Under the pieces are notes generated by a model that was not told where the DNA came from, searched no databases, and saw only the letters and a program-made list of their open reading frames with translations. A stretch of DNA of 64,000 bases from an uncultured bacterium (lineage in GTDB: Bacteria > Planctomycetota > UBA1135 > GCA-002686595). The position numbers and the translations under genes are program-made. This document shows positions 31,968-40,825 of the stretch, one piece after another. Position 1 is the stretch's first letter. Each line of letters opens with the position of its first letter. Location: the NCBI GenBank assembly GCA_937905825.1, contig CALCXM010000192.1, positions 1 through 64,000 of the forward strand, read 5' to 3'.

Positions 31968-33986
31968 ATGCCAACCTCACCAACGACCTGTCCGCTCGAC
32001 TGCCCCGACGCCTGCGGTGTGTTGGTGGAGACCGATGACCAGGGCCAATTGATTCGCGTCCGGGGCAACCCGGAGCACCCCTACTCACGGGGAGTTCTGT
32101 GTTCGAAGACCAGCTCCTATCACGAGTTGGTGAAGAGCTCAGAGCGTTTGCTTTCCCCTTTGATTCGCGCGGGGGAAGGGTTCCGCCAGGCAACATGGGA
32201 AGAAGCTGCCGCGTTGATTGCCGAGAAGGTGTCGCCCTTGGCTGGGGAGGACATCCTCGCCTTGCAATACGCCGGATCCATGGGACTCGTGGCACGCAAG
32301 TTCCCCATGCGCATGATGAACGCCTTGGGCGCGACTTTGCACGACGAGGGCGTTTGCGATTCGACATCCAGCGCCGGGTACAGCGCGGTGTTGGGGCCCT
32401 TGATCGGGCCCGACTTGCGCGAAGCGGCGGGGGCCGATGCCATCGTGATGTGGGGCAGTGACGTCAAGCGCACGATTCAACACCTCCTGCCCTCCGTGAA
32501 GACCAGCGCGGAAGCTGGCGCCAAGTTGCGGGTCGTCGACATCTATCGCACGGAGACTATGGAAACGGTCGAGCGCTGGGGGGGCAAGGGCTTGATCTTG
32601 CGCCCGGGTACGGACTCGATCCTGGCCTTAGCCCTCGCCCGCCATGCCTTCGAAACCGACCGAGCCGATCGGCAGTTCCTCGAAGGCGAGTGCCTCGGTG
32701 CGCAGGAGTTTGAAGAGCACGTGAGTCAAGCACCGAGCCTGCAAGAAGCCGCGGATGCCTGCGGTCTCGAACTCGATGCGATCCTCGACCTCGGCTCCGT
32801 TCTCGCCGAATCGCAGAGACTCTTCCTGCGCACCGGTTCCGGTTGGACGCGGCGCACGAACGGGGCCATGGGGATGCGCGCTTTGTGCTCTTTGGCGGCC
32901 GTGCTCGGCAAGGCCGATCGAGTGCACTACGAGTCAGGGGGAGTCTTTCAATTCGATGGGGACTACGTCGCGGGCAAGTCCTTGCGCAAGTCGCCGGAAC
33001 CGCCGGTGCTGGCCCAGGTCGCCTTGGGCACGGCCTTAGAGGAGGGACGCTTCAAAGCGGTTTTCGTGTGGGGCCACAACCCAGCGTTGACGCTCCCGGA
33101 CAGTGGGCGGGTTCGCCGCGGGTTCTTGCGCGAGGATCTCTTCGTCGTCGTGCATGAACAGTTCATGAGCGCCACGGCGGAGTTGGCGGACGTGGTTTTG
33201 CCCGCGACCATGTTTGTGGAGCACTCGGACCTCTACGTCAGCTACGGACACCGCGCGGCTCAGTTTGGTCGCCAGGCGGTGGCGCCGCCAGCAGGACCGC
33301 GTTCCAACTTGCGCGCCTTCGCCACTCTGGCCAAGGCCATGAATTTGGATCCCGCGACCTGGGACGTCAGCGAGCAGTCGATCTGCGAAGAGTTGATCCG
33401 ACGCGCTGAGGATCACCTGACTGCGGAACAGATCGAGCTTTTGAAGTCGGGGGTTCCGACGGTCATGGAAGCGCCAGTGGACCAAGCGCCAGCCCATCGA
33501 GGGCGACCCTGGGGGACGGCGAGCGGGAAGGTTGAACTCATCAGCGAGGAAGCGCGGGCCGCAGGACAACCGGCCATGGCGACTTGGTGCGCGGACCAGG
33601 GTCTCGGAGGAGATCGAGAGTTCTGGCTGATCAGCGCGCCCTCCAAGCACACCCACAACACGACCTACTTGAACCACGCGCGACACGCGAAGCGCAACGC
33701 GTCGCCCCGCTGCTACTTGGCGCCGGAAGAGATGCAGGCCCGTGGTTGGCGAGACGGACAAGCGTTGACCTTGCACAACGACTTCGGGCGCATCACTTTG
33801 ACCGCGGAGGGCAAGCCGGGAACCCCAGTGGGAGCGGTGCGCGTGGACGGCTTTCCACGACCGGCGGACGTTCCAGAGGGCACCAGCATCAACGTGCTCA
33901 GTTCCCCCGCGGTTTCGGACCTTGGCAATGGAACGACCTACTACTCGACGCGGGTGGACATCGAGGAGCCTGCTGCCGCGAGTTAG
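31968..33986 (+). CDS. Molybdopterin oxidoreductase (DMSO reductase family)
   Basis: A 672-residue bis-MGD enzyme with an N-terminal [4Fe-4S] domain (Cys8, Cys12, Cys16, Cys45 in CPLDCPDAC...CSK). The molybdopterin core includes DAIVMWGSDVKRTIQHLLPS and VFVWGHNPALTLPD; a C-terminal dinucleotide-binding domain has HNTTYLNHARHAK. Cys130 (GVCDST) is at about the position of the Mo/W ligand in formate dehydrogenases. There is no Tat signal, so it is cytoplasmic. No electron-transfer or membrane subunit is adjacent, so it resembles the lone assimilatory-type or YyaE-like members. Substrate unknown. Confidence 0.88.
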   Translation: MPTSPTTCPLDCPDACGVLVETDDQGQLIRVRGNPEHPYSRGVLCSKTSSYHELVKSSERLLSPLIRAGEGFRQATWEEAAALIAEKVSPLAGEDILALQYAGSMGLVARKFPMRMMNALGATLHDEGVCDSTSSAGYSAVLGPLIGPDLREAAGADAIVMWGSDVKRTIQHLLPSVKTSAEAGAKLRVVDIYRTETMETVERWGGKGLILRPGTDSILALALARHAFETDRADRQFLEGECLGAQEFEEHVSQAPSLQEAADACGLELDAILDLGSVLAESQRLFLRTGSGWTRRTNGAMGMRALCSLAAVLGKADRVHYESGGVFQFDGDYVAGKSLRKSPEPPVLAQVALGTALEEGRFKAVFVWGHNPALTLPDSGRVRRGFLREDLFVVVHEQFMSATAELADVVLPATMFVEHSDLYVSYGHRAAQFGRQAVAPPAGPRSNLRAFATLAKAMNLDPATWDVSEQSICEELIRRAEDHLTAEQIELLKSGVPTVMEAPVDQAPAHRGRPWGTASGKVELISEEARAAGQPAMATWCADQGLGGDREFWLISAPSKHTHNTTYLNHARHAKRNASPRCYLAPEEMQARGWRDGQALTLHNDFGRITLTAEGKPGTPVGAVRVDGFPRPADVPEGTSINVLSSPAVSDLGNGTTYYSTRVDIEEPAAAS

Positions 33987-33990
33987 GCCC

Positions 33991-34046
33991 TCGAGGCTCG
34001 GCCGACCAGGGGCGACTGTTCGCTCGGCTCCCGCGAACCGCCTGGC
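33991..34046 (+). repeat. Intergenic repeat, copy A (half element)
   Basis: These 56 bases match 61522-61577 at 48 positions by my count. The shared core runs from GAGGCTCGGCCGAC through CGCTCGGCTCCC to CGAACCGCC. Copy A begins just after the stop codon of the molybdopterin oxidoreductase and, unlike copy B, lacks the inverted right arm. It may be a remnant of a mobile or RNA-forming element, or part of a transcript 3' end. Confidence 0.75.
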
Positions 34047-34272
34047 CGCCAGGAACGCTCCGCGCGCAGCGGGTGGGGGCGCCCTAGGTGCCCGCAGCCT
34101 GCGAGGGAGATTCCTCGGGCTGGATTCGTGACTCCGGACCCGCCAATTGGCTCCTGCTTCGGATCTGGGCTGGGGCCCCACTCAAACGTATAGTTCGCGC
34201 CGTATCTGGCGACCCTAGGGAACTTTTACGTCAGTCGGATCGTTATCAGAGTAGTCTTCTGTGGTGAGTGAC

Positions 34273-34291
34273 CGGTCTGACGACCGTTTTT
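34273..34291 (+). promoter_or_regulatory. Small hairpin with T-run in the leader of the giant protein gene
   Basis: CGGTC-TGAC-GACCG followed by TTTTT, about 115 nt ahead of the start codon. The 5-bp stem is short for a terminator; a leader attenuator is possible but weakly supported. Confidence 0.25.
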
Positions 34292-34405
34292 CCACTCCAC
34301 AGAATCAATTCATAGGGGGGGGCGGCCCAGGCATCCAGGGGCCCGACTTATCGGGTTTTCGGCATGAGTCCGAAGGCTAGGGATGACGCATCGAGAGAGG
34401 AAGAC

Positions 34406-37400
34406 ATGCTGTCTTTGAAGACGAAGAAACGTTTGAAAGCGATCCTGGCAGCGAGCTTGTTGTCCCCCTTGGCCCTCTCCCAAGTTGTCGCCCCAGGCAC
34501 CCCTCAGACGGGCCTGGCAGAGTTCGACGTGCTGCGGGTCAACTGCGGCGGAGCGCTCTACACCGATCCCCAGGGGAACGACTGGGTCGCGGACTTCGGA
34601 TTCAATGCGGGAAGCGTCGGAAGCACCCTGAACCCGATCGCCAACACGGACCTCGATGCGCTCTATCAGTCGGATCGCCAAGATGCGCCCGGGCGGCCCG
34701 AGTTGATCTACAACTTTGCGCTCCGTCGCTACCAGACCTACGAGATCGACCTGCACTTTGCCGAAACCGATGCCGCCATCACGGGGGCAGGTCAGCGCGT
34801 CTTTGATGTGCTCGTCGACGGCAACGTGGCGTTGGCGGGGGTGGATCCCTTTGCGCAGTCGGGCGCTTTGGACACAGCCCTGGTCCACACCATCCAAGCC
34901 TTCGCGAGCGGTCCGTCCCTTTCGATCCAGTTCAATCACGTGCTTGGAGATCCGAGCATCGAAGGCATTCACATTCGTCGACCGGCCCAGAGCATGATCG
35001 ACAGAGCGCCGGTGATCACCTCGACGCCCTTGCAGGTCGCCACGGAAGCCGTGCCGTATTCCTACGACCTGAACGCGACGAACCACAACGCAAGCGTCGG
35101 TGACGTGACCCTGTACAGCATGGAAGTGGGGCCCCTGGGGGCCACCATCGATCCGCTCTCCGGCGTGCTCAGTTGGACACCCACGGGACAGTTCGGGCTC
35201 TTTGAGTTTGTCCTGCGCGCCACGGACAACGCCGGGCAGTTCGACGAGCAGACCTTCTTCGTCGACTCGCGCTACCGCATCAACTGTGGTGGCACCACCA
35301 ACCACATCGGTCCCCAGGGCGAGACTTGGACGGCCGACTTCGGGTTCAATACGGGCGGGACGTACTCCACCACCGAGTACATCTTCGGGACGCAAAACCT
35401 GGTGCTCTACAAGGTCGAGCGCAACGATCCGCCTAGGCCCCCAGACCTGTTGTATAGCCTCAGTGTTCCCAACGGACCGTACATCGTTCGTTTGCACCTG
35501 GCGGAAATCGCCCCGGCAGTGACGGCTCCTGGAATTCGAGTCTTCGACATCAAGGTCGAGGGCCAGACAGCCTTCGTGGACTACGACATCTTCGCGGAGT
35601 CCGGCGCGCATCGCACGGCGATCCAGGAAGATGTCCTGGTCAACGTGACGGACGGCAGCGTGGACATCGACTTTGTGCGCAAGCTCGGGTTTCCCAAGCT
35701 CAGTGGCATCGAGGTGCTGGCCGGCGGGCAAATGCTGGCCTCTCCAGATTCGATCACGTGGGGACACGTTCCCCTGGGCCAGACGGGAATCACCCAAGAG
35801 ATCACCCTCGACAACGTCGGCTTGGCGCCCCTGCACATCACGGAACTCACCTACCGTCACCTTGCGGGGAGCGCGGGCCACGACTTTTTGGTGACCCTGG
35901 ACGGCAACGTTCACATGGGGGATCACCAGACCACGTCCGTCTCCGTGGACGTGACGATCCCCGTTGGGCAGAGCTTGGTGGTGCCGGTTGTGTTTCAACC
36001 CACCGAAGAGGTCGCGACGGTGATCGACTTGGAGTTCAGTGGAAACTTCGCGACCCAGGCCGTGGAGCTCTCCGCCATTGGCGGTTCGGGATCCGGCTAC
36101 TTGCACGTGGTGATCACTGCCCCGGAAGTGGCCGTCGACTTTGACGGGAACGGCAGCGAAGACATCTTCCTGAACGGCACGGACAGCCACACCCATGAGC
36201 TGGGTGAGAGCATCATCCTGTACGACTGGGTTGAGAACGGAAACAGCATCTCGAACCAGGTTTCGCTCACCCACAACCTCGCGCTCGGGGATCACACCCT
36301 GGAGTTGACGATCGGAGACAGCGCGACTCCCCAAAAATTCCTGACCGACCAACACACGGTTCGGGTGGTGCCGATCGATCTGGTGCCGGGCATGTTGGCC
36401 CTGACCTATGAGTCGCCAGGGGTGTCTCCGAACACCTTGCTGAACAGCGTTCCGGCCATGCCGGATTGGGCACAGGAAATCGACGGAGCTTTCCTGGATG
36501 CGTTGGAAACCGAGGAGACCCAGGTGCTGCTGCGGCTCGTCGGTGATGTGGACATCCTGACAGCGGACACCTATGAGTTCTTCCTGACCTCCGTTGGTCC
36601 AGGCGGAGTCCAGCTGCTCGTGGACGATGTGCAAACGGCAGGACCGATCATGCTGTCCGTTGGGCGCCACCGCATCGATGCGCGCTTTGCCGTCTTCGCG
36701 GAGGTTGACCTGCCCGTGGAAGTGCAGATGGCTCAAGGAGTGGGAGCACCGGCGCCCATCGACCAAACGCTGCTCAGTCACGACTTCACGAGCTTCGCCC
36801 CGGTGCTCAACCGGATGAATCCCTTCACGGGCAACGAAGCCGGGGGCAACCAAGTGGTCCTGACAGGCATTGGTTTCTTTCTAGAGACCCAGGTGCAAGT
36901 GCAGTGGGGCGGGGTCACGATCCCCAACAACCAGTTGACGGTGACTCCCACGAGCATCGCCCTGACCACGCCCCCGGGCACCGGCAGCGTGGCTGTTTCC
37001 GTGACGACCCCGCGCGGCACGAGCAAGTCGAAGGTCTTCGAATACGACCCGAGCGGACCCTTGCCGATCGACTTCAGCGTGCGGGTGCTGCAAGCGGGCA
37101 TCAGTCAACCCACGGTGGGCGCCTGGGGTCCGGACGGCAAGTTCTACGTGGGGACCGTCAGCGGCACGATCCACGTGATCGAGGTGGACGACAACTACGT
37201 GGTGACCGGAACGTCGACCATCGGCACCATCGCTGCCCTCGGCAACCCGACCATCCTGGGCATCGCCTTCAATCCTTTCGACCCACCCACGGTGCCCCGG
37301 CTGTACGTGGCCCATTCCAGTCTTTACAGCGACGGTGGCGGCTGCCTGACCGGTGCGTTCGTGTCCTACAGCAGCGAGGTCTCCATTCTGGAAGGGCCGG

Positions 37401-39439
37401 GCTTTGCAGTCACACCGTTGATCACCGGTTTGCCCGCCTCCAATCACGATCACGCGGTCAACGGCATGGTCTTCGATCGCAACGGTGACCTGTACGTGAA
37501 CGTCGGTGGCAACACCAACGCCGGAATTCGTGACTGCGCACTCGGTGACCTGCCCGAGTCGCCCTTCGCCGCCGCGACGATCAAGGCCGAGATCTCGAAG
37601 CCCGGTTTCAACGGGATCATCACGTACACGGAGACCAACTCTGGGCTGCCCAACAACGACCAAGCCTTCGGGGATTTGGTGGATCCCGATGCAGGTTTGG
37701 ACCTGACCATCTTCGCAGCGGGCCAACGCAACCCGTTCGATCTTATCTACACCACTTGGGACATGCTCTACGCCACGGACAACGGTCCCAACGCGGGTTT
37801 CGGGGAGTCCACAATCGCAAACTGCGTGAGTTCCCTCTCGCAGCCGACGACGCAGGATGAGTTGAACCTCCTGGAGTTCGGACGCTACTACGGCCACCCG
37901 AACTGCAACCGCGCGCGCACGGATGCGAGGCAAAGTGAGTTCTACAACCTCGCCGGGCTGAGCATCATCGGAGAGTTTACCCAGGCCCTGGCCGCCTTCC
38001 CGCCCTCGGTGAATGGCGTCGAGGAGTACCGCTCGAATACATTCAACGGCGCCATGCGCGGGGCCCTAGTCGCTCAAAAGTTGGCGAGCACCACGTACCT
38101 GATCGAGTTGTCTGCGGACAAGCGCAGCGTCGTCAACTCTGGACCCGTGCCGACCCTGAACATGGGTTGCCTGGACGTGGTGACGGGCCCCGGTGGCGTG
38201 CTGGTCGGCGTGAATCACTACGGCAACAGCGTCTTGATCGCTGAGCCCAACGATCCATCGGCAATTGGATTGCTGGTCTACGACATCACCCCCTGGCGCG
38301 CACCCGCTGCCGGTGGCCACGAGTTTGTGATCGCCGGTTCGCAGTTCGGCACCCAGCTCGCCAACGTTTCCGTCACGATCGGCGGCCTGCCGGCGACTCT
38401 GACTTCCGTCAGCGATACGCGCATTCGCGGAACGGTACCGATCGAGGTCTCGCCGACTTCAGAGCTGCTGGACGTGGCGGTTACCGTCAACGCCGCGTCA
38501 AAGACCCTGCCTGCGGCCTTCCGCTACCTGCAGCCCGCCGGTTACGAACCTTGGGCCTGGCGCGAGGAGGCTCCCATGCCCGGCGCGCTCGGAGAGGTGG
38601 GTGCAGGCATCGTGAACGACAAGCTCTATGTCTTCGGCGAGGGGCTTTCGACGACCTACGAGTACGACCTACTCAACAAGAGCTGGTCGACCAAGGCCCC
38701 GCGACCCTTCAACGGAAACCATCACTCGGTGGTCACGGAGGGTGGCAAGTTGTACATCTTCGGCGGCCTGGACAACGGGTCGGAAGGCAAGGTTCAGATC
38801 TACGACCCGCTCCTGGACTCCTGGTCCCTCGGTGCCCTCATGCCGTGGTTTGGCGGTTCCTGCAGCGCCACGCTGATCAACGGACTCGTCTACGTTTGCG
38901 GCGGCATTCAAGCTGGCGTGACGGTTGACCACCTGGCGGCCTACGATCCAGTTGCGGATACCTGGAGCTCCTTGCTAACGAGCATGCCCGTCGGCCGCAA
39001 CCACGCCGCAGCGACCACGGATGGCACGCGGCTCTACGTCTTTGGCGGGCGGACCGGCGGCAACACCGTGGCCAACGGATTCAACGAAACGCAAATCTAC
39101 GATCCGCAAACGAACACCTGGGAGAGCAGCCTGGCCGGAGGCACCCCACTGCCCTTGCCCCAGAAGCGCGGCGGCATGGGAGCTGCTATCTACTACGGCG
39201 GCGAGATCTATGTGATGGGCGGCGAGACCTGGAACGGACCCGGCGCGACTCCGGACGGTGTCTACGATCGCGTGGACATCTATGACCCACTGGCCAACAG
39301 CTGGCGAGTCGGCGCCCCCATGCCCACCGCACGCCACGGGATCTATCCCTTGCTCAATGGCCAGCAGATCTACGTGGTCGGCGGCGGAGAAACCCAAGGA
39401 TACAGTCAGTCCACGCGCCTCGAAGTTTACGCGCCCTGA
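34406..39439 (+). CDS. Giant secreted multidomain protein: malectin, Ig-like, TIG, sorbosone dehydrogenase-like and Kelch
   Basis: 1677 residues with a signal peptide (1-26, ending LALSQ). Domains in order: malectin-like (VLRVNCGGALYTD, DFGFNAG); a cadherin/Ig-like repeat (ATIDPLSGVLSWTPT); a second malectin-like domain (YRINCGGTTNH); an abnormal-spindle-type beta domain (VVPVVFQPTEEVATV); a PA14-like beta domain; a TIG/IPT domain; a six-blade NHL or glucose/sorbosone dehydrogenase-type propeller (GMVFDRNGDLYVNVGG, GQRNPFDLIYTTWDMLYATD); a second TIG; and a six-repeat Kelch propeller at the C terminus (KLYVFGE, KLYIFGG, YVCGG, RLYVFGG, IYVMGG, IYVVGG). These are carbohydrate-binding and adhesion-type modules; a role in polysaccharide binding at the surface is likely. 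GAGAGAGG precedes the ATG at 34406. A terminator follows at 39479. Confidence 0.88.
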   Translation: MLSLKTKKRLKAILAASLLSPLALSQVVAPGTPQTGLAEFDVLRVNCGGALYTDPQGNDWVADFGFNAGSVGSTLNPIANTDLDALYQSDRQDAPGRPELIYNFALRRYQTYEIDLHFAETDAAITGAGQRVFDVLVDGNVALAGVDPFAQSGALDTALVHTIQAFASGPSLSIQFNHVLGDPSIEGIHIRRPAQSMIDRAPVITSTPLQVATEAVPYSYDLNATNHNASVGDVTLYSMEVGPLGATIDPLSGVLSWTPTGQFGLFEFVLRATDNAGQFDEQTFFVDSRYRINCGGTTNHIGPQGETWTADFGFNTGGTYSTTEYIFGTQNLVLYKVERNDPPRPPDLLYSLSVPNGPYIVRLHLAEIAPAVTAPGIRVFDIKVEGQTAFVDYDIFAESGAHRTAIQEDVLVNVTDGSVDIDFVRKLGFPKLSGIEVLAGGQMLASPDSITWGHVPLGQTGITQEITLDNVGLAPLHITELTYRHLAGSAGHDFLVTLDGNVHMGDHQTTSVSVDVTIPVGQSLVVPVVFQPTEEVATVIDLEFSGNFATQAVELSAIGGSGSGYLHVVITAPEVAVDFDGNGSEDIFLNGTDSHTHELGESIILYDWVENGNSISNQVSLTHNLALGDHTLELTIGDSATPQKFLTDQHTVRVVPIDLVPGMLALTYESPGVSPNTLLNSVPAMPDWAQEIDGAFLDALETEETQVLLRLVGDVDILTADTYEFFLTSVGPGGVQLLVDDVQTAGPIMLSVGRHRIDARFAVFAEVDLPVEVQMAQGVGAPAPIDQTLLSHDFTSFAPVLNRMNPFTGNEAGGNQVVLTGIGFFLETQVQVQWGGVTIPNNQLTVTPTSIALTTPPGTGSVAVSVTTPRGTSKSKVFEYDPSGPLPIDFSVRVLQAGISQPTVGAWGPDGKFYVGTVSGTIHVIEVDDNYVVTGTSTIGTIAALGNPTILGIAFNPFDPPTVPRLYVAHSSLYSDGGGCLTGAFVSYSSEVSILEGPGFAVTPLITGLPASNHDHAVNGMVFDRNGDLYVNVGGNTNAGIRDCALGDLPESPFAAATIKAEISKPGFNGIITYTETNSGLPNNDQAFGDLVDPDAGLDLTIFAAGQRNPFDLIYTTWDMLYATDNGPNAGFGESTIANCVSSLSQPTTQDELNLLEFGRYYGHPNCNRARTDARQSEFYNLAGLSIIGEFTQALAAFPPSVNGVEEYRSNTFNGAMRGALVAQKLASTTYLIELSADKRSVVNSGPVPTLNMGCLDVVTGPGGVLVGVNHYGNSVLIAEPNDPSAIGLLVYDITPWRAPAAGGHEFVIAGSQFGTQLANVSVTIGGLPATLTSVSDTRIRGTVPIEVSPTSELLDVAVTVNAASKTLPAAFRYLQPAGYEPWAWREEAPMPGALGEVGAGIVNDKLYVFGEGLSTTYEYDLLNKSWSTKAPRPFNGNHHSVVTEGGKLYIFGGLDNGSEGKVQIYDPLLDSWSLGALMPWFGGSCSATLINGLVYVCGGIQAGVTVDHLAAYDPVADTWSSLLTSMPVGRNHAAATTDGTRLYVFGGRTGGNTVANGFNETQIYDPQTNTWESSLAGGTPLPLPQKRGGMGAAIYYGGEIYVMGGETWNGPGATPDGVYDRVDIYDPLANSWRVGAPMPTARHGIYPLLNGQQIYVVGGGETQGYSQSTRLEVYAP

Positions 39440-39475
39440 TGCACCCGCCGGAGCATACCGATCGCTAGCGAGCGC

Positions 39476-40795
39476 TCACTGCGGGGCTTCTGCTTGGGAA
39501 GAGCCCCGCAGCTTGTTTTGCAAGAGGTCGAACGAGATGGCCGCGAGCAGAAACACATAGGGCAGCACGGGAAAGCGGTAGCGCGCAATTCCCGCGTGCG
39601 TGACGTAGTAGGCCACGGGGAAGAGGGCCAAGAACGAGAGCAGGAAGACCGCGTCCCGGCGTTTGCGCGCCAGCAGCACAGCTCCCGCGAGGCCTGCAGC
39701 CAAGATCAACCAACGGCCGGCCCCGTAGACAATCGGAGCGATAGGCTTCAAGGGGCCGAGAGGCAAGAGCTCCCACTGGCCGAGGAACGGGGCGCTCCAG
39801 TAGGTCCAAAAGCGTTTGAGGCTGAGCCGCGCGAACTGGGCGGGGTGTGCGCTGATCCAGGAGGTTGCGTGTGCCCCCAATCTTTCCGCACGTTCGAGCT
39901 CATTCATGCTGGCCAATTCGCTCAACTGCTCCTTGGACAGAACTTGCGTGGCCGTTTCGTAGGGCCCGTGGTGTGCACCGTCCGCGATCGGGTTGTTGCC
40001 GATGAAGAGTTCGTTGCCGATGTTGGACTTGATGAAGAACAACGCACCGAGTTCCGTTCGATTGCGAAGGATCCAAGGGCCGATCAAAACACAGGCGACC
40101 AAAGCCATCGTGGAGACGGCGGGGAAGTTGCGCGCCGGGTTGCGAGCGATGAGCACCAGGCTAGCGAGCCCCACAAAGAACGCGGGCGTCGGCGAGGTCA
40201 AGAGGGTCAGTCCGATCAAGGCACCCGTGAGGGCCCATGACTTCCAATTCTCCCGGGAGTTCGCTTGGGCGTGGCCAAGGAAGCGCAGGACCAATGTCAC
40301 GCCAAGGAAAGTCAAGAGCGATGTGCACCACAGCACGCGCACGCTCATGTTGATGCTGGCAGGGGAGAGTGCGAACAAGAGCCCGCCCAAAAGACCCGCC
40401 CGCGCAAACTCAAGCCTGCGCCCGATTCGAGTCAATTGCAGGCACGTGCCAGCGTCGCACAGAATCTGGAAGAGCAGCACGACAATCAGCGAGGCCTTCG
40501 TGAAGCTGCCCAGGACGGCGAAGACCCCGGCGACGAGCGTCGGGTAGAGCGGGGCCAGCCAAGCGCTCGGGGCCACCTCGGTCCAACCGCGCCCGACGTT
40601 CAAGACGTACCCTTGACCCGCGGCCAGGGAGTTCGCGATGCGCCCCGTTTCCCAACCCGCTGCCCAGTGATTGCTCGTCGAATCAAAGTTCCAGGAGCTC
40701 AAGGCCAACATCGCCGCAACTCGCAGAACAACGGCCAACATGAGCAGAGCGGCAACCGTCTTGTTGCGAGGCGCAGAATCCTGGTGAGGTGCCAC
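39476..40795 (-). CDS. GT39-like membrane glycosyltransferase
   Basis: A 439-residue integral membrane protein of the GT-C fold. The first helix (ALLMLAVVLRVAAMLALSSW) leads into a periplasmic loop (SLAAGQGYVLNVG, SAWLAPLYPTLVAGVFAVLG) typical of ArnT/PMT-like family 39 proteins. About ten more helices follow. It would transfer a sugar from a polyprenyl-phosphate donor to a lipid or protein in the periplasm. The usual acidic DE motif in the first loop is not obvious. GTG start at 40795; the last codons contain a plus-strand terminator for the gene arriving from the other side. Confidence 0.75.
   Translation of the reverse strand: MAPHQDSAPRNKTVAALLMLAVVLRVAAMLALSSWNFDSTSNHWAAGWETGRIANSLAAGQGYVLNVGRGWTEVAPSAWLAPLYPTLVAGVFAVLGSFTKASLIVVLLFQILCDAGTCLQLTRIGRRLEFARAGLLGGLLFALSPASINMSVRVLWCTSLLTFLGVTLVLRFLGHAQANSRENWKSWALTGALIGLTLLTSPTPAFFVGLASLVLIARNPARNFPAVSTMALVACVLIGPWILRNRTELGALFFIKSNIGNELFIGNNPIADGAHHGPYETATQVLSKEQLSELASMNELERAERLGAHATSWISAHPAQFARLSLKRFWTYWSAPFLGQWELLPLGPLKPIAPIVYGAGRWLILAAGLAGAVLLARKRRDAVFLLSFLALFPVAYYVTHAGIARYRFPVLPYVFLLAAISFDLLQNKLRGSSQAEAPQ
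39479..39519 (+). terminator. Intrinsic terminator of the giant protein gene, inside the convergent gene
   Basis: CTGCGGGGCT (39479-39488) and AGCCCCGCAG (39502-39511) form a perfect 10-bp stem with a 13-nt loop, then CTTGTTTT. It lies 40 nt after the stop of the giant secreted protein. It overlaps the last codons of the minus-strand GT39-like gene, so the same bases are under two constraints. Confidence 0.7.
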
Positions 40796-40825
40796 GGATG
40801 TTATGTGGGAATGGGCGGAGGCCCC

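Larger units (their letters stand above)
33987..34405. other. Intergenic region with repeat copy A and the leader of the giant secreted protein
   Basis: About 420 bp. The first part is an intergenic repeat (33991-34046) shared with 61.5 kb. The AT-richer part from ~34190 to 34400 should hold the promoter of the next gene. A small hairpin followed by T5 lies at 34273-34291. Confidence 0.5.

Noticed and set aside
34310-36853. Long minus-strand open frame (847 codons) opposite the giant secreted protein
   Set aside because: It is antisense to a clearly recognisable signal peptide and malectin domains; composition is the usual shadow frame of GC-rich DNA and no domain is visible.
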